A stretch of DNA of 64,000 nucleotides, taken from NCBI GenBank assembly GCA_028551475.1, contig CM052356.1:8301384-8365383 (forward strand). The letters run 5' to 3'. The position numbers and the translations under genes were made by a program. Source of the stretch: Casuarina equisetifolia. Its lineage: Eukaryota; Streptophyta; Magnoliopsida; Fagales; Casuarinaceae. Shown here in pieces: positions 17,470-33,077 of this stretch (its first letter is position 1; each line of letters begins with the position of its first letter). The notes under the pieces are model-generated. The model made no database searches. It was not told the DNA's origin and worked only from the letters and a program-made list of their open reading frames with translations.

Positions 17470-17825
17470 GCTCACAAGCATCATCATGGAAACACTTATG
17501 AGTAGAAAGTATGACGTGTTATCCAGAAATTCTCAACATAATGACAGCAATAAGTTGACATAAGAGGTAACTAAGAAATGAATGACAATTATTAGCATAA
17601 TGTGGGTTAACCAAAAGGAGTAAACAAACTTTGTCATACAAACATGTGGGCAAAAGGTATGATGTACTATTAAAATGCTCTTAACATAGTTGTAGCAATG
17701 GGTGATACATAATGGAAGTACAATGTGAGTAGATTAAAAGAGAGTTTCACAAATAATGTCACATAAACACATGTGGATAGTAAACATGACATACCATCTA
17801 GAAATTCTCCACATAGGCATAAGGA
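17470..17825. repeat. Degenerate tandem repeat, about 3 units of ~120 bp
   Basis: Three diverged units share the order of motifs CATAAACATGTGG, GTATGACGTGTTATC, AGAAATTCTCAACATA and GCAATAAGTTGACATA. Consecutive units begin near 17470, 17630 and 17755. The array is non-coding and may be part of a retroelement LTR or leader. Confidence 0.5.
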
Positions 17826-19153
17826 AGAACCAATCCTTATAATCCACTACCTAAGGGTGTATAGGCTGCTAAGACTAGCCCAAACCTAGCCATGCTAACA
17901 ATGTAACATCTAAGTCCTAATATATAGTCACCTTCTGTGTGAGTATAACCACACACCAAGATTGGACACATCCACAATACAAGAACAAAGTCCCATAATC
18001 CAATCAAACTACACCATTGTGGTGGTCACAACCTAACGAATCATAAGACCCTCGTATACTTGGATCAGTCCCCTTAAATGCACAAACACAATCCCATGAC
18101 CTGACTAAGCTTCACCACTATGGTGGTCACAACCCAATCAAACCATAAGATCAACCTATGCTACAGGATACAATACACACTACTCATAATTAAATATGCA
18201 ACTCAATTTCAAAAGACTAGGCAATAATCTCTGAGTTGTACCTAAGCAACACTACAAGTGTTGCATAAATTATATGTTAAACAAATATAACATTGACAAG
18301 GCCATATAACAATTTCAAACAAAATAATATAACAAGACAACATATAATTTATTGAATATAAAAATTCATTAAACAATGAATAAAGCAATTGAATTCAAAA
18401 TTGTCAACCAAAATGGACAATTTTTAGGAAAAATTGCATAAGAAATTAAAGAATAAAATTATAAAATTTTTGGCATGAAAAACGGCCGTATACAATACTC
18501 CATATGCCATTACGTGTCATTGGAAGCGACTATCAGCCTGTATGGCTAGTTCAAGTAGTTTGACCAAGTCAACTTAATTTGATTAACTCAGCCAGTTCAA
18601 ACTGATATAGCTAGTTCAGTGTTCAGCTAGCTAATTTCCTAACCAATCGAGAAGCAATTAGGATTGTCGGCACAAGATTGAGGCCCGACACCACAAACGG
18701 TGACCAAAAGAGGCTAACTAGCAACCAGATATGGACTAAACCAAATTAAGTCAAAATCAGAACACCCAATCCAATCACTTCGGTGTTTGGCCAATCGATT
18801 CTCCAGCCAGTCAAGACACTATTGAGATAGTCTATAGACGATCGATCTCTGACACCACAGACAGTGGTGTATAGAGCCCTATGGCAGGCCATACTCGATT
18901 TAGGTCTATTTGGGTTGAATTTAACTTGATGGAATACCTGCTATTTTTGGCGGATCTAGGTTGCAGCGGAATCATCCTACTATGCTAGTCTAGATTCTAG
19001 CCTTAACCTGCAAAATTACCTATGAATTGAGCTCAAATCTAGCTTGCAATGAAGAATGAAACCCACCTTGAAAAATTTCATTTTGAGCTTAAAATCAAGA
19101 CTTTAGTTTGTTTTTGTTCTCCAGATTGATGCTATGAAAGCTCTGATATTAAT
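17826..19153. other. Repeat-derived spacer with a 101-bp tandem pair
   Basis: No coding region is seen. A tandem pair with a 101-base period spans 17991-18135; each unit carries CAC(C/T)A(T/C)GGTGGTCACAACC. The right end (GCTCTGATATTAAT, 19140-19153) reads in reverse complement as a mutated initiator-Met tRNA primer-binding site next to the LTR that follows. The block is therefore probably the leader of a minus-strand LTR element. Confidence 0.45.
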
Positions 19154-19874
19154 TGTTAGAAAATATTGCTTAAAAAAAGGCTATTTTATAGGATCAAAGC
19201 ACCAATCGTGGAGAAAACGAAATGGGTTTTATAAAATATACATAACATGCCCAAAAACATACCATTATTTTTCATTTCTTAAGTTGCAAATTGCAACTAA
19301 GTATCCCACTCTATTCTCTTCGAATATTGGTTTAATGAGGCAACTAAAAACCTATTGAACAAAATAGAGGAAGAAGGTAACAAAACGATGACTGTGTAAA
19401 AGCTCTCTATCTTTACCTACATGAACAATAGTAGTTATTTTTATATGCATGTGTTGTGTCTCTTTTGAGTAAGTGTACTTAATGTTTTATGAAAGAGAGG
19501 GGCATAGTGGACAATGTAAAGAAAATGCCCTGAAGGGCATTTTCCCACAACCAAACATAGTAAAAGTAATTAACACTGTTGTCTCCAAATTTCTTCATGT
19601 AACAAGGTATGGTGTATACAAATGAAGAGCTAGAGAGGGGATTTAGCCAATCAGTAAATTATCCATATAAATAGCCTCACTCATCAAAGTCTATAAGATT
19701 GACAAAATGCTTATACTAGCCAATACCATATATGTAATAAGGGAAATATGTGTACAATATTTGTATAATTAAAATGGACTAATATAACCATATTGCATTG
19801 CCATAGTATGAAATATTAGTGTATGCATCATTAGAATAAACTCACATTACATAGGCTTATACAATGAGCCAACA
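19154..19874 (-). mobile_element. LTR at the duplication junction
   Basis: The 721-base block begins TGTTAG and ends CCAACA, near-perfect inverted termini of a Copia-type LTR. It is bordered on its left by a reverse-complement primer-binding site remnant, so the parent element would have been transcribed right to left. Its right end lies one base from the first base of copy B homology (19876). No matching left LTR was found, so the element is incomplete or rearranged. Confidence 0.6.
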
Positions 19875-19875
19875 C

Positions 19876-19911
19876 GCAAGGGTTTCACTACTCAACACTC
19901 TCGCATTGTAA
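19876..19911 (+). pseudogene. DUF241 3'-terminal fragment
   Basis: Only the final codons up to the stop (TAA 19909-19911) and the 3'UTR of the DUF241 gene were duplicated. The fragment has no start codon or promoter and simply marks the left breakpoint of copy B. Confidence 0.9.
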
Positions 19912-22900
19912 GAATAGGGACAACGGAGATGTATATATCTTTTTTCCAGATTCCTCCAAGCAGAAGAAATGAAATGAATGGTTTATGTACAGTGGATATT
20001 TTCCGTAAACCCATTCTCTTCTAAACATTTGATACAATATGCATGAACCGGTGTTCTTTTTCTTTTCTTTTTTTTTTCTCACTTAATAAGTGGCTTTGAA
20101 AATTGACCTAAAAATTCAAAGTTTGACCTCTTAAATTGTTGAGCAATGAAGAATAAAAAATTTGTAGGGAACAAATTGGCCTTATAGCCTGCGAAAAAAC
20201 AAAATGCGTCGGATCTCAAGAATTCGGTGATCACAATTTGATGTGTTCCATTGGTTACTGAAACATTGGTATTCCGCTGATCTCACAACAAGATCTTAGA
20301 TTTGTACATCAAAACGACGATACATGATACAAGCTTCTGTCCGGTGACATGATACTGACTACTAAAGTTCTAAAACTGTAATGTGAAACACCGTGGATTT
20401 ACGTCATGTGCCAAACCCACAGAGATAGCTGTGAACCTGTAAGGGTTATAGGGCAGCCTGTTCTTTCAAACAACATGGAATGGCCTTACACCCATGTCGA
20501 ATGTTGGTTTATGATATCACTCATCATTGTAGTACAACACATTAATAATATAATCAACACAACTCCCACCTTTTCATTTCTTAAATACCCCAAAGAGGTG
20601 TTTTTCATAATGAAATTCCCACCAATCCTTTACCAGACAGTGGAATATTCTATTTATCTCAAACAAGCAGGAAAAGAAAAAAAGATAAGCACGTTTATGT
20701 TGGAAAATTTAAGTTATCAATGGTTTTCGGAGTTCAGACATGTAGTGCAACGTACAAAACAACATTTAACAGAAAAAAAAAAAAAAGAGTTAGCAATGAA
20801 AGGCTGATGGTACATGGCAGATGATAAAGTGATTAGCCCACGTTGTTGAACATGACCTGTTCGAAGTAAAACAGCACATGGTTTGTTATACATAATTGGC
20901 GCTATAATAATCGAACGCTTTGATCTGCTGTAAACCCTATAATCAAATCAATCATTCCTTCATCATGTCTTTGCAGTTGCACTGCACCTGACAAAGGAGT
21001 TTAAGAAAACCAGCTGAAAGCTCCCAATTATGCATTGTACTTGCTTCCTTTGAACTTGTTGCGGAAAGTTGGATTCTGCACCAGCATTCACATCCCATTT
21101 TAGTTCAGGTCTTAGCAAGTTTGCTCTCATCAACAGGAGAATAAAGAGACATAAGTGGTCCCGTGGATTGTAAGTGCGTCGGTATAATGCCTTTCATCGC
21201 ATGCACTCCAAAGCTCATGATTAGGAGCCTACGATCATGAAATGGTTGAACCCAATTATTTCTGTAGGTTGTATAGGCATCCCTCTCCTCCTTGTCGTCC
21301 GAATAATAACATACAACATCTCAAGTATCAATTCGGACAAAATGGGATCTTGTTGGCCTGTATGTATCGAAATACCAATCTCAAAATTAGACTGCTGGGG
21401 GAGAGGGCTCGAAACTAAGTGTATACATCCCGACGGGCCAGACCCATTCTGCTTGAGAAAGCCTTTCATTGTCGATAGGAACAGGGAGGTTGGGTCGAAC
21501 AAAGGTTGAATCCTCAAAGTCTAGAGAAACTCTGTATATGTTCTGAAAACTGTAGTTCTCTATGAATGTGATGCCAGAACTAACGACAGGGCTCTGATGT
21601 TCTGATGGTACTGACAGCCACTGTTTCTGCCACTTTATCACGTTAGTGCAATTGTCACACGAGCGATGCCTTCAGTGTTCTTCTGTGTCAGAGATTTTTG
21701 TCTTCAATTCCACCTCCTACGCTCTGGGTTAAAAAATAGTCGTTCTCAGGATATCTGTACTCGACTTCCTGTTACCCAGTTGCCTGCGTTGGGCACTTTT
21801 GTAACGGTGATATACTGAAATGGGTGCCCATTTGTTTTCAGCAATGGCAAAGGGAGCCAATCCTTTTCAGGGTCACATTATCACAGTTTTGAATTTGGTT
21901 TAGTAGATCCAAGATCACACAGCCAGATTTGGGTTTCAATTATGAAATTCGACGTCAAATCATGGTAGCATTTCACAACACAATCATTCATCTCCTTGAT
22001 GGCCACACCTAGATTCAAAAACTTCGACAAACGTCTCTGGTCGTACAGACTTTAGCAACTTTATGGTGTCAACGAGGACAGAAGGACCACAAAAAATCTG
22101 CAATACCACTTCAAAAGAACGTGGCCTGAATCAAAAGAACAACTTTGGGCTTTGCTCAGTGTTTGGACGTTCAAATTAAGAATCTTACAACTCTCATGTG
22201 TAAGCAAAGAATTTACACCATTTTCTAAATTTAATATATATCTTATTATTAAAGTATATATTTCTTATAGTTTTTATATTTGTAACTATTCTTCTTTGTT
22301 AGAAACTATTACCAAAGACCTACAGTTTCTTCCACTTTTTCACTTTCTACCACTCTGGGTATGGGAGAGTTTCAGTGGCTTACCTGGATGGGAGCTTGAA
22401 AAGCATAACGCAACCCAAATTTTCACGTATTAGGATAATATTATGTGGTACAACCAAAGGGATAACTTTCCTAGGGAATTTGGATACACCCAGCAACACA
22501 AGGACCACGCCCATACCTTCTCCTCCTGTAAGCTCACCTCTCGCCTCAAAAACAGCAAGAGTATCAAAGACAGACAGTACAGACAAATTCTATCGAGGTG
22601 GAATTCCACTTGAAAACTCCTTTTGAGGTTTCATCGTTTTCAAATCGCCATCATGGACGTGAATCTTTGCTTATCCTTTCGGATTTCGGATTGTAAAAGC
22701 ACAAACTTTATCGAATAGCTTCCTGGAATTGGATTCTCCTCCCTCACTGTAGCTTTGCCCTCGGGAATATTTGTGGGTTATTGCCTACAGTGGAGCACAA
22801 TTGATCTACTATTTAACTTTAAAATCATTTTTGGCTTTTACTGAAACCCCAGCAATCAATCTCCAGTACTAAAGCAGAAAAGGACAGACTTTAGTGCGTT

Positions 22901-23363
22901 ATGTTTGCTTTGGAGCAGAACACTTACCGTTGGCTGGCTTGTCCATTTCTCCTACTTAAAATGACACTCTGGCAATGCATAAAATGGAAACTGAGAAAAA
23001 AAAAGTAACAAAATTATGAAAAAAAAAAAAGAAAAGCATTCATAAATAGTATTAAATTTCAATTTGCACCTGTGGAAAGAAGAAAAAAAATTAATGCACC
23101 AACGCAAAAAATCTAAATAAAAATTAGGGGGATGTAATAATATTCATCCACTAACAAACACTTGGATCCTCATTGGCGCGGTGTCAGTGCGCAATCAAGT
23201 CACCTAATAAAACGACACCGTGTCCGAGCTCCTCAATTAATATTTCGGACCGTTACATGAGACCCAAACCGTTGGTTCCCTGAAACTCCGCGTCCTCCTC
23301 TTCTTCACTTATAAACCCTTGAGTTTCAGAACTCTCAGTCACCGTGAACTGCAGCTGGCGCTC
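19912..23363. other. Intergenic spacer of copy B
   Basis: This 3.4 kb matches copy A 1768-6190 but without the LINE and LTR insertions. It contains the minus-strand open segments at 21221-21641 (listed separately). The last ~500 bases should include the DUF630/632 promoter, but I see no convincing TATA box. Otherwise nothing is identified. Confidence 0.55.
21221..21641 (-). pseudogene. Unidentified minus-strand coding-like segments
   Basis: Two overlapping frames on the minus strand are open for 84 and 98 codons (21387-21641 and 21221-21517). They contain protein-like stretches such as VWPVGMYTLSFEPSPP and NFEIGISIHTGQQDPIL. The reading seems to pass from one frame to the other, and the copy A counterpart lacks part of it, which suggests a decayed gene or an exon remnant. 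I do not recognise the family. It could equally be chance open frame in conserved non-coding DNA. Confidence 0.25.
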
Positions 23364-25803
23364 ATGGGCTGCGGCAACTCCAAGCTCGACGACCTCCCGG
23401 CGGTGACGCTTTGCCGTGAACGCTGCAATTTCGTGGGAGAGGCGCTCCGCCAAAGCCACGCCCTTGCGGATGCCCACGTGGCGTACATGCAGTCGCTCAG
23501 GACCATGGGGCCTACCCTCTGCCGTTTCTTTACGCAAATCACTGACCTCTCTGCTCCTGATCAATCCGGACCTGCAAAAGCTTCTTCGCCACACGATCAC
23601 TCCCGTTCCGTTTCACTTTCAAATTCGAATTCGAATTCCAATTGGGATTCAAACTCCGATTCTGAACCAGAGGATACGGGTAAAGAAATCGATTACTACG
23701 GCCAAATTCATCACAGCTACGAACCCCTAGCACCTTCGCCGCCGCCTCCGAGCAACTCTGCCTGGGATTTCTTGAATTTCTTCGACACCTACGAACGTTA
23801 CGATCGGCTATTTGCTCATAAAGAGGAAGTCCCACAAGTCGAGCCCGTAGTGGTGAAGAAGAAAACCAAGGGACGCGAAAAGCTCAGAGATGCGGCCGAG
23901 AAAGCAGTGCCCCCGGAGAAAGATCGGCCCGAGACTCCGATTTGCAAGCAAGGTGTCTCCGAAACAATGAGAGACATTCAGGGTCTGTTCGATAAATCTT
24001 CAGAGTCTGGCAATGAGGTTTTGAAGCTGATTGAGATCAGAAGAGGCCATTATCATCACAAAATTTCCGTCAATCGAGGTATGCTCTGAACTACAAAAAC
24101 AAAATAAAAAATTCTAGACTGGTTGAAATTCCTTTAGCGTAATTCTTATTGAATGTACACTTGGTTGCTCTTTGTGAAGCAGCTTCTTGCAAGGTTTTGC
24201 ACGCCATATCCCCGTCCTTACCACGAAGAGGCCTGGAGAAATCCGCACCGTTGGCTAAGAAGATCGGCCCCGATGACGAAGATATGGGATCGAGTCCCGG
24301 GAATATCTCTTCCATTTTGGAGAGGTTATGCATGTGGGAGAAGAAGCTCTATGATGAAGTCAAGGTACGCAATTGACTGCCCAATGTAAAGTAGCCCTAA
24401 TATCAAACTCGAAATTCGTTCTCAACTGTCCATAAAAGGTAAACGCTATTATGTCATTGATGCTACAGATTGCGGGCGCTATTGACTATTTGACTTTGCG
24501 ATGATATTTTTTTTATAAATTTATGGACCAATCTTTGCTATGTAAGGTGGACAATTGTCAGTCATGTTGAAGTTTATAAGAAATAATAAACTTAATCTAA
24601 TTCATTGTTTAATTCTCCTTTTATGACATGGAGGCATGAAATATTTGGGTGAAATTATGGGACAAACTATGGAGTTGGGATTTGAATTTAATTGAGTAAC
24701 CCGAGTATTTGTGGATGGTTTTTTAGCTTAATATGTAGAAGTGGATTCATTGTTTTGTAGGTTGGGGAAAAAATTCGCATAATTCATGAGAGGAAGTGCA
24801 GGCAGTTGAAACGTATGGATGAAAGGACTGCCGACGCTTATAAAGTTGAATCCATCCAAGCTTTAATCTGGAGTTTGTCTACAAAAATGAGAATTTCAAT
24901 TCAGGTCATAGACAGGATATCAGTAACAATAAACAAGATGAGGGACGAAGAGCTTTTGCAGCAGATCAACAAATTAATTATCGGGTATGCGATTTCTCTG
25001 AACTACTGCCTATATAGGCTTTCGCGTCCTGTTTCAAACTCCATTACATTTGCTTGAATTAATCCAATTTTCCATATATGGAGGTTTAGCAGAATCTATT
25101 TCTTTGTTTCAGATTAGTTGGAATGTGGAAAGCCCTGCAAGAGTGTCACAGGGGTCAGTGCCAAGCGTTTGGAGAAGGCAAAAGTTTAGACAGCATTGCA
25201 TCCAGTGAGAAGTTGTGTTATGCTGATGTTGAAGCAGCTATTGAACTGAAGTTTGAGCTTCAGAACTGGAGCCTTAAATTCATCAACTGGGTTGTCACCC
25301 AAAAGGCCCAAGTCAAAGCCTTGAATCATTGGCTTTTGAGATTTCTGTTATACGACGAACCTGAAGAAACACTCGATCGTGCAGCGCCGCTCTCCCCTGA
25401 TAGGATGGGAGCACCCACTGTGTTTGTGATCTGCAACCGGTGGTCGCAGGCAATGGATAGAGCCTCGGAGAAGGAAGTAATTGAAGCTATGCAGGGATTT
25501 TTCGCGTGCCTTAATCAACTCCTGGAACCGCATATTGTAGAGCTGCAGCAAAGGGCAGTTGGAGACAAGGACATGGAGAGAAAAATTAAGGTCCTGGAGA
25601 TGGAGGAGCAAAGGATACAAAAGATGATGCAGACCCAAGAGAAGAAGACGGGTCCGGTGCTGCCTCGGAGTAAGCCTCCCAACACTATTAGTCTACTCTC
25701 AGGCCTGAAACAAATTTTCGAAGCCATGGAAAGATTCACAGCGAATTCCGTGGAAGCATATGAGGAGCTCTGTAAACACATTCTAGAAGACAGGCACGAT
25801 TAA
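23364..25803 (+). CDS. DUF630/DUF632 domain protein (bZIP-like / REL2 type)
   Basis: Four exons: 23364-24078, 24183-24364, 24761-24984 and 25113-25803, total 1812 bases, 603 aa. All junctions are GT/AG and in phase. The start MGCGNSKLDDLPAVTLC is the signature of plant DUF630, with Gly2 as a likely N-myristoylation site and a nearby Cys. Residues ~1-60 are DUF630. A Ser/Asn-rich and proline-rich linker (SPPPPSNSAWDFLNFFD) follows, then DUF632 from ~residue 205 to the end, with KKLYDEVK, IRIIHERKC and MWKALQECH stretches and coiled-coil potential near the C-terminus. The family includes rice REL2, linked to leaf shape. Molecular function is otherwise poorly known and membrane association is inferred. 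Copy A holds its pseudogene. The protein is somewhat shorter than many relatives (600-800 aa). Confidence 0.9.
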
Positions 25804-27324
25804 GTTTCGATACAAAAGGTTGTTTCTCTTTATCATATCTATGATCCAACATCCTCGAGTGTGTATAATAATACTATTTGTTGATTGGTGGCGAAACTTT
25901 CTTTAATGTTGATAATTCCCTGCTAAATTCCACGAGAATGACCTCGTTGCCTATTTATTCTTTTTGTTTGGGCTTGAAAAATAGTCCTCAAAACCTTATC
26001 TTGATAACGTAAGCTCTGTGTCAAACCCAAAAAGGCTGCTGAGGAAGAAAGAACGACGCAGGGTTGATTGGGATTTGATTGACAATGACTTACCCCGATA
26101 TTTCTTGATCTTTAGCCTTTTTTCCCAATTGTGTTTAAGCGCGGCGGTGAATTCGGATTTCGTGTTCCTTCCAGGGGTTGACTTGCTCGTGTGTATGGCG
26201 AGACTTAAAAGAGAAGCAGAGTTGGTGGCGAGTCGTTATTATCTTAGCCCTTCTGATAATCATCGTCTTCAATCGCAACGTTGTTATTCTAAATTTTTCC
26301 TTTAGACGTACCAAGTGGTCAGCGGTCAGTGGTCAGTGGTCAGTGGTCACCGTGGAATCAACGTCTGCTGTCAATATTCCCATCCTCGCTGGTGCAGAAG
26401 ATCATTGGACAGCTGGAACTCACGGGGAAACTCATGACTTATCGGCTACGAGTTAACAAATGAGTACGGACTGCGCCTCAATTTCCTCGTCGTGTCCTCG
26501 ATAACTAAAACTTCTGTATACTTCACGTAAATCGATACTCATTTTAACGTTAGACTTTTGGGATCAAGTGATTTTAATCGGCCTGCGTGACACATAGTCC
26601 CTACATAAAAGCTATATATATGAAATCCCTCTTTACATATATCCTAAATAATATCAAATATAAATTGTTGATGGTAGATGTTGTGATGTTATAAATAATG
26701 AAAATTTTTTATTTATTATTTTAAAATTTTGAGATGAATTTTTACATTTTAATATAAATATTTTTTTTGTTCGTATATTTAGGACAATTTGAGTTAATAC
26801 AAGGGTCATGTTATATAATATATGAGAAAATATATCTTCTTATTTAATAATTGCCTTGTCAGCAGGTCAAGTTAAGAGTTGGACACCATCTTCATTTCTA
26901 ATAGAACGATGTTTAGTCTTATTACAAGGTTGTAATAAATACGGCTGCCAAAGACACGAATAAGTTACAAATTAGAGGTCTAAAATAAATGCGTAGGTCC
27001 GAGGCAGTGGTCGAACTGACTCCTTGGTTGAACGGAAAGGAAGAGCATTTTCTTGTTCAACTCGTGCTTCACACGCACCGCGTTTCGGGAACCGACAACC
27101 CGCGGTAATTTGGATTTAGTGTTTGTTTTTTAGCATTTGGAAAGAACTGACGATTTAGTTTGGCGTGTTTTGTTAATCCAAGATTTAAATGCAAGGAAAA
27201 ACAACAAAAAGAGTTTAATTCTTAAGTAAAACAAAAAGAAGGTATGGCGAACTTGTGCGAGCGAAAACACCGCGAAAAGTAAGACGAGACGTTGGAGGTG
27301 GAAAGACGAGGTTGCCCTCGACGA
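25804..27324. other. Spacer between DUF630/632 and BSK1, with short repeat
   Basis: No gene is recognised. At 26315-26350 there are four to five head-to-tail copies of GGTCAGT. The segment 26140-26460 is open in short frames but shows no family similarity. The right part leads into the BSK1 promoter. Confidence 0.5.
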
Positions 27325-27332
27325 TATAAATA
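27325..27332 (+). promoter_or_regulatory. TATA box of BSK1 (copy B)
   Basis: TATAAATA lies 262 bases upstream of the BSK1 ATG, in a GC-richer context. The corresponding segment is deleted in copy A, which may explain why that copy has decayed. Motif and position only. Confidence 0.5.
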
Positions 27333-27586
27333 GGACAGTTCCATGGTAGAGGTTTTGTCAGCGCAGCAAAGAAAAGAAAGAGAAATTAACCCGGATGAGA
27401 AGGCAGAGAGAGCTGCACCTCTTCACTGGTTAGATCCCTGTTTCTGCGGCTTTCTCTTTCGCGCTTGGTTGGTCAGTCTGAGACTCGCTGGAATCGTTCG
27501 ATCTTTCTCGCTTTTTCTCTTACTGGTATGGTTTTTAGCTCAGCAGAGGGGGAGGAGTTCGGGCGCTGAGTCAACTCGACCGAGTT

Positions 27587-32824
<5,238 letters not shown>

Positions 32825-33077
32825 GAAACAACCCTGCACTCATTCCTTGATACATTTGCTTCCTTTTCATCGTTGTTGTAACAAAACACATATGAGTAGA
32901 GTGGAAAGTGGGAATGTGGTTTCTGTTTAAAATTGTACCATAGAGAGCTCGAGAAACTTGATCTCTTCAAATGTCTTGCTATTTTTTAAAATTTAATGAA
33001 ATAATTAATTGGTTCTGAATTAGTACATACGTATTTGGAAGTGTATAATACAACAAAGCTGACCCTTCAGATTGGAA

